NCBI GenBank assembly: GCA_012184525.1 | Contig: WOFQ01000001.1 | Location: forward strand, 1,860,001-1,924,000 | Source of the DNA: Xenoacremonium recifei | Lineage: Eukaryota; Ascomycota; Sordariomycetes; Hypocreales; Nectriaceae | Length of the DNA stretch: 64,000 nt | Direction of reading: 5' to 3' | Part shown: positions 34,984-47,400 of the stretch, in pieces | Numbering within the stretch: the first letter of the stretch is position 1 | How the letters are laid out: the number at the start of each line of letters is the position of its first letter | Notes under the pieces: model-generated | Database searches by the model: none | What the model was told of the DNA's origin: nothing | What the model saw: only the letters and a program-made list of their open reading frames with translations | Position numbers and translations under genes: made by a program

Positions 34984-36232
34984 ATGGCCATCGCAGTGAG
35001 TTGTCGTTTTCTTCGCATGGAGTTGAATGTTCACTAATCGCTCATCACTCGGATAACAGGCAGTCGGTCAGATCTGTGCGACAGCGTCGATCAAGGGGAA
35101 CTTGGATCAATGTGTGAGACTGGTCGGCAGAGCCGCTGCGGGAGGAGCCAAGGTTAGTTAATTGAGTGCATACCGGCGGGTGTGATGACGGGAATGACGC
35201 TGTCAAGTGACAGATTGAGCGCGGCCAGGGAGGGTTTGTCTGAGACAGCTGCAGGGGGACGGCCGACGTGGCGCCTAGATCCATCAACCCGCGATACATT
35301 CATGATGGCGTCCCCGATTCTTGTTCACACAGTGTACTTACGGCCGCTCAGGTACTTTTCCTCCCCGAAGCGTCCGACTACATCGCATCCAACGCCCAAG
35401 AGTCGCTAGAGCTTGCTGTGCCGCAGACGACGTCTCCCTTCGTTCTCGGCCTGCAGGAGGCGGCACGGAAGCACTCCATAGCCGTCCACGTCGGGATCCA
35501 TCATCCAGTCCCTATTCAGCAAGACTCACAGGAGCAGCCGCAGCGGAAGCTGCTGAACCGCGCCCTGTTCATCACAGCTGAGGGCGCCATAGACGATGCA
35601 GCAACCTATGACAAGCTGCACGTCTTCGACTATGGGTCCCTGAAGGAGAGCGCAACAGTGCAGCCCGGGGCAAGGCTGACTCCGCCTTTCGACTCACCCG
35701 TTGGCCGGATCGGAAGCCTCATCTGCTTTGACCTTCGTTTCCCCGAGACAGCCATCGCGCTGGCTCAACCCAGCCCGGAAAGTCGCTTTGCTACCCGACC
35801 AGCCCATATCATCACATATCCGAGCGCATTCACGCTTCGCACGGGAGAGGCACACTGGGAAACGCTGCTGAGATCACGGGCCATTGAGACGGAAAGCTGG
35901 GTCATCGCAGCGGCTCAGGTCGGCCGCCACAACGGGAAGCGTGCCAGCTACGGCCGGAGCCTGGTAGTCGACCCGTGGGGCCGTGTCGCACTCCGGCTCC
36001 GGGGTGTTGCCGATGCCGAAGGTAATGCGGAGGACGGAGCAATCGAGGAGCTCGGCTTTGTCGATATTGACCTCGATGAACTGGAGCGTGTTCGAAGAGA
36101 GATGCCGCTGCAACGAAGAATGTACGTATAGCTCGCACTCCCCGTTCCCTATTCTCTGATAGCCTGTTGAACAATAGCTGACAAGCGGACACCAACAGCG
36201 ACGTTTACGCAGATTGCAGCAATGCCTGGTAA
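34984..36232 (+). CDS. Nitrilase-superfamily amidase (Nit1/Nit2-like)
   Basis: The model joins 34984-34995, 35060-35152, 35352-36121 and 36199-36232, giving 302 residues. Nit-type carbon-nitrogen hydrolases of this group remove amide nitrogen from omega-amides, in particular deaminated glutathione. The Glu-Lys-Cys triad is visible: E in VLFLPEASDY, K in TYDKLHVFD and C in SLICFDLRFPE. Further support is NRALFITAEG and HWETLLRSRAIETESWVIAAAQ. The first exon is only 12 nt (MAIA) and reads on into AVGQICATASIKGN, the family's usual first strand. The end is ambiguous: reading through gives a TAG at 36129-36131. Splicing at 36122-36198 replaces the last two residues by a tail starting IDVYAD, which fits the RR-x-DVY ending of homologues and has a GCTGAC branch site. 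I prefer the spliced form. Confidence 0.88.
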
Positions 36233-38567
36233 ACGCTTCATTAATGGAAATGCCAGGCCGACTCACCGAGATTGGGCCCGGGACGCAGACATTCAGCAAT
36301 GTTCAGATTGTACACATCCGATAGTACGTAATGTGCATGGTTCCCAATCGATCCTCTCGATGTGCCCTTTCATACGCTGTGTGCCTACTGTAATGCCCTA
36401 AGCGCGCGACGGGACGGCCAACAAGACTCGAGCCGTGAGACTTCGGTACGTATCTGTTGGACTCGCCCTTAGAATTGCTTGCTTTGTCTGTCACATCCCT
36501 CCCGCGCGCGTGGGTCGCTGTCGGTGAGGCGTCAGGGCGCCCCCAAACGCCACCACATCGCGGATCGATCTGATCAGTCACATCCCACGGGCGGATGGGG
36601 GTTAGACCGTCATAAACTTGGGAAGGGGCATTCCGTAGTTGGTAGCTCAAGGGGGATGAAGGGAGCAGGCCCAGGTAGAATTTTCCGATGAAACGAGAAG
36701 TTCAGCTCGTCGTTTCCTGTGTCCCCCAGCCATGCCCGTCTCGCGACGGAGTCTGTGATATATCAAATCCAGGGGTCCCGGACATATCCTCGGAAAACCC
36801 ACATACTTTCCAGTCTTCTGGGACAATTAAGCAAAAGTTCGGGCAGGGAATGCACTCCAGCTAGCCAAGGGTCGAGGGCGGCAGCATCATAGACAAGAAG
36901 GAACCGAGCCCAACAAACCTACCAAAGCAAAAAAAATATGACAGATGAACGGAATGAACGATGCCGGCCGGCGCCCACTGGGGTCCGCGGTTTCTTTTGT
37001 TGCTCGTCAACCCGTCAACAAGGGAAGCCATTCCGGCGGGGTTGGTCGGTCACCGCTAGGCGAGAGGAGACGGGATGCCAGCCCGGGAGACGAGCCTGTT
37101 GGTCCGGAGCGCGGGCGACAGGGTCAAGTGCCGAGTGGTCAGCGATGAAGGGGTATGTATTATAGGCGAGGAATGAAGGCCCGATGGGATGGGATTGGCA
37201 AACGAAGGAATATCATACGGATACGGAGTGAGCGTAGGAGAGATGCCCCGGCCTGGGAATGAATGGGGAGGCTGAGGACCAGGACCGCCCCCGCCGACGC
37301 CGACCCGACGGACGCAAGACCCCGGGGCAGTTCGTCTCGTCTCGTCTCATCTGAATCCCGACGGGGAGGTTCTCGTCTGATCCAGCCCTGCAGGGAGTTT
37401 GAGTGATTGCATGTCGAGGTCGTGGGGTGAGGGAGAGACTCGACTCGACTCGAATACGGGCGGCGCGAGGGCGTGGGGTTTTGTGTCGCCCAACATCATC
37501 CAAGATTGGCTGTTGATTGATAGCAGGAGGATGAGAATGAAGAGGATGAAGATGTCAAGAACGCTTTGGCAATTGGGTGTTTCATTGGCAAAAGATGGAT
37601 GTCATCGGGCGCTATCCGCTTTCCGCTATCCGTATCTCCTTCCCTCCTTCCCGCGGTCACTCCCACACACACTCAAACAGCTGGAGCCCGTGGCAGGTCG
37701 CACCTCCCCAAAGCGACATAGCACATTGTAAGAGGAAAGAGCTGCGCACCTTCCTCACGTCACGGACCGCCCGCGTCCGGCAGCCCGGGGCAGCGGCTCG
37801 CGATCCCATCCGTTTGTCTACAGAAGACAATGTCATCTGCCGTCACTGGCCCAGCCAGCAGCAGGTTCCCGGTGCGACGCTGCTCCATCAGACACCGGGG
37901 CATGGAGGAGGCCATCCCCGTCCGTACTCGACACGAGACGAGACCAGACGAGCCTGCAGCTGCTCTTCCTTAGCTGGGAAATGCGCTAAAAACCCCATCG
38001 CTTCAGGTACCCGTTCCGAGTCCCAGGGCTTTGGTCCCGGGTGCATTAGGTTAGCTAGCATTGGACTCAGTTGGGCTCACTACGGCCACGCCCTTCTACA
38101 AGGTACAAGGGCCCTTAACCCTGGACTTATACCCGTTGGCCTGCAGGCAGCGAGCTGTCACTTGAGTTGAGCTCGCTCATCTTGCATGGATCAGGCCCGG
38201 GGACAGGGGGAAAGGCACTGACGGAGGACGGACTTGCAGCAGTCAGGCTTCTGGCCGGGCCTCTAGAAGATTTCCTTTTTCCTGCGCCGCTCCACCCCCG
38301 GCCGGCCTGGCGCTGTTTTCCCACCCACTCTGGAGATTTCGATGCCATTCCCTCCTCCTTGCTAAGATTATCTGGATGGCACCCCAGAGAGGCAACTCGC
38401 AAACTAGGCTGGGCAAGGCAACGCAGCGCAACGCAAGGCTCTGCAAGACTCTGCTCTGCTCTGTCGCTTCCCGTCCGTCAGCCTCGTTTCCGCGCCTGGC
38501 CTGGCCTGTCCTGTCCTGCCCTGCCCTGGGCTGCGCTGAAACCGCCTCTCTCCCTCCCTCCCGTCCA

Positions 38568-38602
38568 TCCGCCGCCGCCTCAATCCGCCGCCGCCTCAAT
38601 CC
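38568..38602. repeat. 16-bp direct tandem repeat, two copies
   Basis: The unit TCCGCCGCCGCCTCAA occurs twice in perfect tandem and is followed by the first three bases of a third copy. Confidence 0.85.
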
Positions 38603-38701
38603 ACCCCCGGCCCTTAGTCGCGGCTTGGGCATCCATCATCTCATACGCACCTGAAGAGGATCGAATTAGCGATGGCCGCAAACAAACCACCCGCTGCACC
38701 A

Positions 38702-38726
38702 CCTCACCTCACCTCACCTCACCTCA
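38702..38726. repeat. CCTCA microsatellite, five copies
   Basis: Five perfect copies of CCTCA stand in a C/T-rich non-coding stretch. The length suggests a site prone to slippage. Confidence 0.85.
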
Positions 38727-40872
38727 CCCCGATCCGATCCAGCCAAAGCCAACCCATCCAAGCCTCCATCTCAAGCCACCTTCCGCTTCCCCCCCTCCCC
38801 CTTCCCTCTCCTCTCTCCCCCAATCGGCCTCGGTCTGACGCTTCCGCGGCCGTCCCGCGGATAGTGGCCTGTTTCTGCGGTTTGTCTCTGGTCGCCCGCC
38901 AGCCAATCAATCTCGTGATACCGACGTAATCGTATCGCGGCCTGTGACTGACGCCACTCAGCCTGCCTCTGTTCTGCTCTTGTTCTTGTTCTTGTTTGCT
39001 TGCGTCGCAACTCCCGCCGGATCACTCACTCATCAACTCGCGGCGAGCCAACGAGGCTATGCTGGCGCATTGTCCATGCCTCCCTCCGAGCTCGAGTCCG
39101 AGTCCGCCGCCAAGGCATCATCATAAAGCGTCATGCTGCTTCTCCGGTGGCACCGCCTCGTGCTTTTGTCGTGTAATTCCCAAGACTCGGCTGTCACTTG
39201 ACTCGCTCGAGCCCGGCCTATCGCATCATCAAGAACCCTTAGACTGCTCGTCCTTCAGGCTTACCACCACCAACCATCCATCCCACACTCCATGACTCCC
39301 TCCCGCTTCCCCGTCCAAACAGACTCCTGCAGCCTATCAGTTGATAGTGGCAATGCAGTCATGATCTTGTTCTCGGTCATAGTATCAGGAAGTCCTCGCC
39401 AGTGATGATGTTGAATATTGATGATTATTAATTTTTTTCGCCTTGATCTTGTGTCAAAAAGCCTATCTCATATTCCATATTCGTTGCTTGCTTGCCCGGA
39501 GCTGTGTAGCTCGCTGTCTTCCGTCTTATACATATGTACTATACAGTCTAGAGATCAAAAGGGGGAAACCGGTGGGGGTATCTTCTATCAATGTCTCCTT
39601 GGGTCCAGGCACTGCGCTCAGCACGGCCCGACCATCTTTCTGCCTCTCTTTTTGGTTTCCCGTTCCTCGTGCTCCCAGTAAGTATACAACTATTCAAACA
39701 AAGTCCGGTGGGGGAAATCGGCCTCCGGAAACCGTAAAGAAAACCCTTCGCTGATAATACATGCCAACCCATTCCCATATCCCAGGCGGGTCATCCGTGA
39801 GGAAGACCAGCCACCAAAAAGCAAAATAAAAGCAGGGGAAAGATTGATAAAAAGGAAAAAGCATGAACAGCTAAGCAAGGGGGTGTAAGAGGCCAAAAAG
39901 CAAACCCCCAGAAAAAAAGCAAAGACAAAAACGACAGATCCCAAATCTATATGCGAGGTGCCAAAATCGAGTTTTTTTTCCCAGCCGTACCCAAATTTTT
40001 GTAAGCCCTTTGAAGTCATCCCATAAAACCAGTAGAAAAAAGAAAATTAGGAAAAAATTGCAAGGGGATTTCGAGTGACTTCTGCACCTCGAGCTCATTT
40101 TGCTGCAGCTCGCAATTCCAGGTCTCGTCATCATGCATGCGCGATGTCTGGTCCGCGTTGGATCTGAGACATTGTCGCAAACTTGTTGGATCTGCGTGCC
40201 GGGAGACAGTGCCCTTGGGAGGAATGATTCCGATCGGTGCGAGACGTGAAAATGGCAAGGGAGAGTTGAGGGAAGACAATGCCGCTAGAGGTTTGCGCGA
40301 TTGCCCCGATTTGGTTGTGAAGTCGAATGGTGCTGAAGGGATGTCGAGTCCCCAAAATTCCCCGTCTATGTTCGAACGCCGCGCACCTTTTCCCATAAGC
40401 CGAAAGAAATCGTCCGAATCCAGAGTAATGAAAATCAAAAGGAAAAGGAAAAAGAAAAGGGAAGTGTTGGCATTTGGAATGCCTTGGGGCTCTTCCCCCT
40501 TCCCCAACTTCTTCTCCCTGAATTCCGCTTGCTGCTGGGAAGCAAGGGATGGATGGCTCCGAGCCGCTGTGTGTATGGGGGTTTTCCTTTCCGACAGGAA
40601 TGCGAATAAGAAAGGTTCGTATCGGAATGCATTACACCTGGGTGACCCCCAGGCTGGGGATAATTAAATGTTGTCGTAATGTGAATATCGCTCTCGGTGT
40701 CGAATTGAAAATAAGCAGAGACGGAGGGGGGCAACCAGTGCAGGTTGTCCTGGTCTTCGTCGCAAACTGGGCCGACTGGTGTGGCCAGCATTGACGAGTG
40801 AATGGCGTGGTTATGCGGTCGCATGCGAGCCGGCGACGCCCTCATGGGTTGGTGATGCCCTGAGAATGCTAT

Positions 40873-40971
40873 TTATCGGGGCTTTGGGCGCGGCGGAGGC
40901 TTGGGGACGCCAGTAGTGTCGTAAGCTCCTCGACCCATGTTGCAGGGGCTTGAAGATTCGCGGTTGGCCAT
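40873..40971 (-). CDS. Candidate 32-residue microprotein
   Basis: This minus-strand ORF encodes 32 residues, beginning MANRESSSP, with the core NMGRGAYDTTGVPKPPPRPK. The evidence is contextual. The ATG has a near-perfect fungal start context (CAGTCACAATGGCC). A plausible 188-bp intron in the 5' UTR (41195 to 41008, GTGAGT donor, CTGAC branch site and TTTTCTAG acceptor) ends 36 bp before the ATG, and the sequence further upstream is C/A/T-rich like a fungal leader. The product is hydrophilic, with a Gly-Arg-Gly turn and a proline-rich basic tail, and no membrane segment or signal peptide. I do not recognise it. It may be a real small gene, or the coding part may be longer through splicing I cannot see. 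Confidence 0.45.
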   Translation of the reverse strand: MANRESSSPCNMGRGAYDTTGVPKPPPRPKPR

Positions 40972-41007
40972 TGTGACTGTGTTGGGGACGTGTAAGTCGC
41001 GAGTGAT

Positions 41008-41195
41008 CTAGAAAACAGAGGTGCTGGTCAGCCATGATAGTCTCTCTGGGGTGGCATGTCCCGGGGGTTAAATAGGCGTTAGGTTGCTAGGCAAAGATTC
41101 CAAAAAGGTACCCAACTAGAGCACCCTCAGGCTTCCAGTCCAAGGCGAGGTGATACGTTCGGATGAGAGGGCATGGACAAGCGATTCTGACTCAC
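41008..41195 (-). other. Putative 5'-UTR intron of the microprotein gene
   Basis: On the minus strand the segment starts GTGAGTCAG and ends CTGACCAGCACCTCTGTTTTCTAG at 41008 (given here as donor, branch site and acceptor). This is a well-formed fungal intron of 188 bp. No coding frame crosses it, so it would lie in the leader. Confidence 0.5.
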
Positions 41196-41336
41196 AAATC
41201 TAGAGGTCGTGGTGCGACGGCAGAGGTAGGCGCTGTAAGTGGGATTGAGCGCGGGTGATTGGTGGCAGGCCGGAGGCGATGTTGCGAGAGAGCGGAAAGC
41301 CTAGGAGACAGCCGAATGGCGGCCAAGATGCGAGCG

Positions 41337-41474
41337 TCACCAATAATATTGGGATGTTTCGGAGCGGGTGCTGAGGCAATGCTTGTCGGAGGGGACGAGG
41401 CGAGTTATATCGGCACCGACGCGTTGGAAGAGGCAACACGAGCGAGAAGCTGTCGCAAAGGGAGTCTTCTTCAT
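41337..41474 (-). other. Upstream ORF in the microprotein leader
   Basis: A 45-codon ORF (ATG 41474, TGA 41337-41339, minus strand) lies upstream of the putative UTR intron. It begins MKKTPFATASRS and has no recognisable domain. It would be read before the 32-codon ORF and could reduce or condition its translation. Confidence 0.3.
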
Positions 41475-44400
41475 CCACGGAAGATAGGGGCTCGCTGGTC
41501 TGTGCCTGATGACGGAAACTTCAGGTTCTGGAGCTGTTCTGGAGCTACCAAAGTAGGTTATGCTCGCTATTGCGACTCGATGGGTCCGTCCAGTTCTAGT
41601 GCTGGAACTGAGTCGTTCACTCTGCTGTCAGGCACGCTGCAGCTAGGAGAAGGGTGGCGCCGGTCGAACGAGCGTGGAAGCCAGGCCCAGGGAGTGGGGT
41701 CAGACAATGGGCCTCGTTTGTTCTTTGGGAGGTGAGGTGTAGTGAGGTGATGTAAGGTGGTAGTTGTGGTGGTGAGTTGAGGCTTTGTAAGTGAGGGTGG
41801 CCTTCTTGGTCAAGTGTGCGCGTGTGTTGTGTGTAAGGCAGAGAGGGAAGGAAGGAGTCAGGATGAGACTGAGGACTCAAGATGAAGGAACCCGTGCCGT
41901 TGGTAAAGGGAGGGAGCAGGAATAGAGATCCGAGCTGAGGGAGATGAGTGGGAAGCTGTCGCTTTTGTATAGGCCACCCCTTGGGAGAAAAAATTACTGC
42001 CCGTGACGACGAGCCCGCGAAATTTCCCTGTGGCCTTCCTTTGGGAATGAAAGGAGAAGACGTGCCCTGAACCCTGCGCATGGCTGGCTTGAGGACCGAC
42101 AGACATGGGCGCTGATCCGCCCTGCGACAGACAGGCATCTGAAGTCAGAAACCTCACGCCCCCCCTGGTCTCCCGAACCAGACCAGCTCCCCATCCATCC
42201 CCCCCTGGCAAGCCCACAACACGCCCTGCCCTCCCTCCCAGCTGGGACGATGCTGGAGCTGTGTGTGTGCGCGCTGTGTCCCCCTCCAACGCCACCACGG
42301 CAGCAGCATGAACCCAGCCCAGGATCCAGCCCGTGGACGCACCAGGCCCGCCCGGCCCAAAACGCTGGGCTCCCGGCGGCTGGTGTTTGGCCCCCGGGTG
42401 GACCTTGAGTTCAGTCAGGTACAGATGACGGAGGCCCTGGGACCGTGTTGTCGTACTGTCCGGGCCCTCTCGTCCATGTACCCGCGGTCCTGTCCTGTCC
42501 TGCGCGACGCAGCCTCCAGCTCCTTTTTGCGAGGGCCCGCCGCCGTCCTCTCTCTCGGTGCTCCTTTCTGTCTGGCCTGGGTCGGGCCCCTGGACGCTTC
42601 TCCCAGCCCATTCGCCCACCATCCCTTTTCGTCACAGCTGTGCCAGCAGTGAATCACGTTTGCGCGTACCCTTCGTCGTGCTCTTGTTCGCTCGGCACAG
42701 CATGGTGGCTATGCCGTTGCCGCCTCGATGGGGTATCTGTGAGTTGACTTGCCGCCGCCGCCATTGACCTCTGCCTATCGCATTGGGAATCCCATCTCGT
42801 AAGAGAGCCACGGAGGAATTGTGTTTCCTCGGCGATCCGTTCATCCCACCACCCGGCGCTTCTAATCGTCATTTGTGCCTGCCGGCTGCCTCGTCACTTC
42901 AGGCCAGGTCTAACTTTGTCTCATCTCATATTGTGAAAAAGAAAAGAAAAATGATACGTAGAAACGCCATGACGCTAGGGAAAACGGAAGGCTCAAGGCT
43001 TCGCAAAGCGGAATCACCACTGCAACAGCACACCCTAAAATTCCGTGCAGCCTGTGAATTCGGCGATTCGAGCATCATCAGTCTTGTACCATGTATGACA
43101 ATACGTACTCGTGGAGACATACCAGTCAAATGCGCGTTCATCCAACGGGACCATAGGCGGTACTCTCGACTATAACCATGTCAGCGTTCTCTTCCCGAGT
43201 ATTGCTTATTCGTATCTATTCTCACCTAACCCTCCTTCCAATTACTCCGTAGGCCCTGCTTAATTCCGTCAACTCGTTTCTTTTTCCTTATTTCTCTTCC
43301 CACTCTCCTCTTTTCTCAAGGTCCACCAATACAATCACAAGTCAGAGCGCTCCATTGACTTCAAATGACACTTTTATCGGTGGGATGTTCGCCCGAGGAA
43401 CCACAATCCAAGGCAACCGGGATCTTCTAGGTTGCTGGCGTGACCACCTCGCGTTACGGGCATACGGGCAGTATCACCACTTGAACTGTGCAGTGCGAGG
43501 AAACACGGCGTTCGAGTTATTCTTGTTCTGCGCAACGTCGTGTTAGGCCCACGTTTTCTCCAGCTTCCTCGGGAAGTAGTTGTGTTGCTAGAGCTTCGAA
43601 ACCCCCAAACTGTTTACCCTCAATCGGGAATTTCGTCCGTGTTGTTCAACAAGCAACCGTCCAGGGATGGGAATACAATACCCCATCGACCCGCCTGGAA
43701 ACCTTTGATATGCCTTATTTAGCTAAGTTGGCTGTCGGTGACACGAGCTGAAGTTTTGTGAAGTGGTGTGAACACCAATAACTTTGCAATTGTGCTTCTG
43801 AAAGGCTTCGTCCACGTCCAAATACGGCACAATTTCCGCAACGAAACGCGATCGACACGTGTATGGCTGACCCGGTGTGACACTCCCTCCAAGGAAATAA
43901 CGTGCCTGGGTCGTTCAACTCAGCCCAGTTAAACACGAGAAAACTCCATGTATAGAAGGTATGGTGTTCATTCGCAACCAAGAACGTTTCAGGCGCAACT
44001 GTACTTCACGAGAAATGACCTATGAATGATAGATAGCTCTTGGATCGTTCTAGATCAAGTTTGGTGACAGGTCTTGACGCGGGCATGTCAGGCTGAGCCA
44101 AAATGATGCTCGCCGGTCAGCTCCATCTTACAAGAGATCAACCACCCACCAGTTACTGCAGAGGGGCTCAACCGAGACAGCTAGTCGCAGCAGACCGCAT
44201 ATTAGACCCCTGCATGTAACGCTGCGTCCCAAGAATCCGGGAATTTCTGGGTAAGGGGAGAGTATGTACGTCTTCACGCACAAAAGAGCCGCCAAGGAGA
44301 CCGGAATAATGCTTTGGCCCAGGTATTTCTGTGGCTGTTAGCCGGCAACTTCTGCCCTAGTCGTAGGACGACTTCTTTACGTACTTTCTCTTGCCTGGAT

Positions 44401-47400
44401 GAATACTGCCATTTCTCTGCCCTTCACAGAAGATACTTGCAATCTGTTAACCAGTGTCTCCATCAACGTCTCCGTCCCGGTAGATGGGAACCGCCGAACC
44501 GGGCCTGGTGAGAACCCTGACTTTCTGGCTGCACGCCTCCAAGCGTGGCCCCCTTGTCACCTGCATTCAGAGGGGGCCAGGGTTAAGAATCCAGTGGCTT
44601 GGTAACGTGGCAGAGCTATCGACAAGAGCGCCACATGTTCGTTCTCTCAACTAAGTGGTAAGAGACTAGACCCTTGCTTGTACCAGATCAAAGTCGATGT
44701 GAGGGTTTGAGGAAAACGAGAGATGAAGTTGTCCCACCCTCTGCGTGACGGAAGCTTGACTCAGGCTGTCATATTTCCAGCATTGCAGGGAAGCTCAAAA
44801 ACGATAGGTATTCTAGAACACCTTCGAGTGGCGCAACTCTTCAGTCCCGAGCCCATCACCCTGACCTGTCGGTCTGTCATGAAACCTTGCTCGGTGAGAT
44901 TCGTGGTGGGCCTGAGAAGTCATGCTTGCATGGAAGGCTTCCAGAAGTTTGGCACCTGAGCCAGGGGTAGTGCGACCTGTAGGCTTCGTACTGTGCCACT
45001 GAACGGAATACTCCCGAAGACGTTCGCTGATGCCATATTTCACTTGATCATTCAGGAGCTTTTCGTCTCCCCCAATCCTCTAGCCTCGCTTCGCGATTTG
45101 CGGTAAGGCCAGCCTTTGATGCCATCAAGCATGGTCAAGTTGTTTCTACTTGTATGCAGCGTGATCCATCCCGTCGTCGGGGATCTGATGGACCAAGGCA
45201 ACTCCCGCACCCTCTTCCGAGAGCCTGCGGAGGTACCACATTAGCGCCGGGGCACACGCGTTGTGAGGGCCTGCTCATCAAAGCTTCCCCTGGTGGCGTT
45301 CCTGCATTAGCCAATTTCGAAAAGTAGCCAAAATCTGTCTTGAAACAGGGGCTCATTTTGTCGCCTCGGCTGGATACCGGCCGACCAACCAGCCCATTAT
45401 TCATCTCGTCAAGCCATTCGCGCTGGCCTTATGCAGCAGCGGCTCCGGTATGCTTTTCCTCACCCAACGTCAGATGACTGAGACCATTGGGGCTCTCCGC
45501 ATTATCATCATGTGACCCCTCTCAACGGCCAACAACTAAACCGTCCTGACATGATCGGTCAGTCACTGCTGGGACCAGATCAGGGCAAACCATGCCAGAC
45601 TGGCTGGCCTTCCTCAAGACGCCTGACGCCGGACAGCCCGCCGCATCGCCTAGCAAGGCCCTCGCCATGTGGGAATCCGTCCGCAGACGGACGCTTTCAC
45701 GGGCCTCTTGTGGCCATCCCCAGCCTCGGGATGTTAGGATTGACGCCGCTCATTAGTTGAGATGATGGGGTCGAGATCCAGAATCGCGCCGTCGAAGTTA
45801 GTACATGTTCCGGAGGGCGTCCCGGTGAGTCGTCCTCAAGTAGGGGCCACATCGGTTCGTACTTCCACTCCGGGACGATGCCTACTGGCTCAAACGTCGT
45901 CTCAACCGCTCTCGCCTGACTCAACCCAATCCGGGGTCAACTTCAGCCGCGGGTCTCGTTATTGATATGAACGTTGGCACAGGTCGCCTGGCTGACTCAG
46001 GTATTGTTCTCCATGGACTCTCGCCGCGGAAGCTAGCTTCAGCATCCCGTTGATCTAGCAGCGCACAAGCCGGCATCCAGCATCAATAGTAATTATTCGC
46101 ATCAGGTAGGTCCGTCTGAATGTGAACAACAACAGCCTGATGAAAGACCCTTCTTGGCAGTCTCCTTCCGGTGGGCCGTCGCCAAAATCCACCTATCGGG
46201 TTCACGCTCTTTTGACGCAGATAGCCTAGAGGTGGTCTAGTCCTGCACCCAACCGAAGGGTTCGACCGGGGCTGCGACATTGCAGTGTTCCAGAAGATTA
46301 GAAGAAGGCTTCCTCAGATTCATCGTAGTCAAGATGTAGCCGATTACCGTCTCGCCGTATCAGCGTCTCCTAATACCTCTCTCACCGCAAGCAAACAACA
46401 TGTTGTGCAAGTCTCATAAGACCGAGGATGTAATCTTGGATCATGAAGGAACGCGAAGGAACGAAGGCAGAGAGCAAAGGGTACCATGATGCCGGGGGTC
46501 GTGGTCGTGCAACTCTTCGTCCATCTTCATTCCGGATCGTTCAGCAACCCCAGACAATCGCCGAGCTGTCAGCTTCTGGGCGTCGTTTGGGCAGCGTCTG
46601 GGCTGGGATGCCTTGCCATGGACCTCGTGGCACCGGGGAGCACTTCCGCCTGGCGACGTCCGTGTTCGTGTTGTTGGGTAATTTAAAAAAATTTTCTTCA
46701 TTAATATCCCAAGGTTCTTTGGACGTTTGGGTGGGGACATTTCCAGCCTCCCGAATCAGGGAAGTGGTCTTCTGGAAGGGCGATCTGCGATTCAAATGCT
46801 TTGACGAGGAACCAAGAGGTCGTCTGAGCCAGATTGCCGCCCTGACGGACCGAGTTAGAGGGCTGTCGGATTCCCCTCTGCCTGTCCATGCTCCTGTTAG
46901 ACACGCCCCCAGCAAGGGGCGTCCCCCGTTTCCAACGATTCGTGCAGAGATGATCTTGAAACTTCTCTTGACACCAATTTCCAGGCTCATTTGGAGCCTG
47001 ACTTCCGCTTCAGGCTGGAATATGCGTGCTTGATCTGCAGGGCCGTTAGCAACCAAACTGCCGTGGCCACAACGCTTTGCTAATGTCGTCATTACCGATA
47101 CAATTATTGGACCTGACTCGGGCAGAGCGCGTGTGTCCCCTTCTTCTCGGCCAGGTCGTAATCTCAGCCGGGGAAGCAGACTGCGACAGGGTCCTCCGTC
47201 CACGCAACACACGGTCTCCCGTCCAACCGTCATGCAGCGTTCCCGTTCCCCGCAAAGCGAGACGAAAGAGGCTGTCGACGCGGTTGTGCGTCCCGTCAAA
47301 CTGCGACACGTCACGGCTATTTCGAGACCTGTTCCGAAGATGCGACGTCGTTCAAACTGAGAGAGGGAGCTCCGTATCCGTACAGCATATGATGCCACAG

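Larger units (their letters stand above)
36233..40872. other. Gene desert, left part, with simple repeats and pyrimidine-rich DNA
   Basis: The 4.6 kb contain no recognisable protein gene. From 37.6 to 39.3 kb the plus strand is strongly C/T-rich with several short tandem repeats, like a long fungal leader or promoter. From 39.75 to 40.5 kb the minus strand is T-rich and may be 3' UTR of the small gene at 40.9 kb. The many GC-rich frames on both strands overlap each other and lack family motifs. Confidence 0.4.

Noticed and set aside
38167..38838. Plus-strand frame of 223 codons
   Set aside because: The product is a run of Pro/Ser/His encoded by C/T-rich repeats, including the CCTCA microsatellite. 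It looks like leader or promoter sequence, not protein.
41858..42622. Minus-strand frame of 254 codons
   Set aside because: Gly/Arg-rich translation of GC-rich DNA with competing frames on both strands and no recognisable domain.
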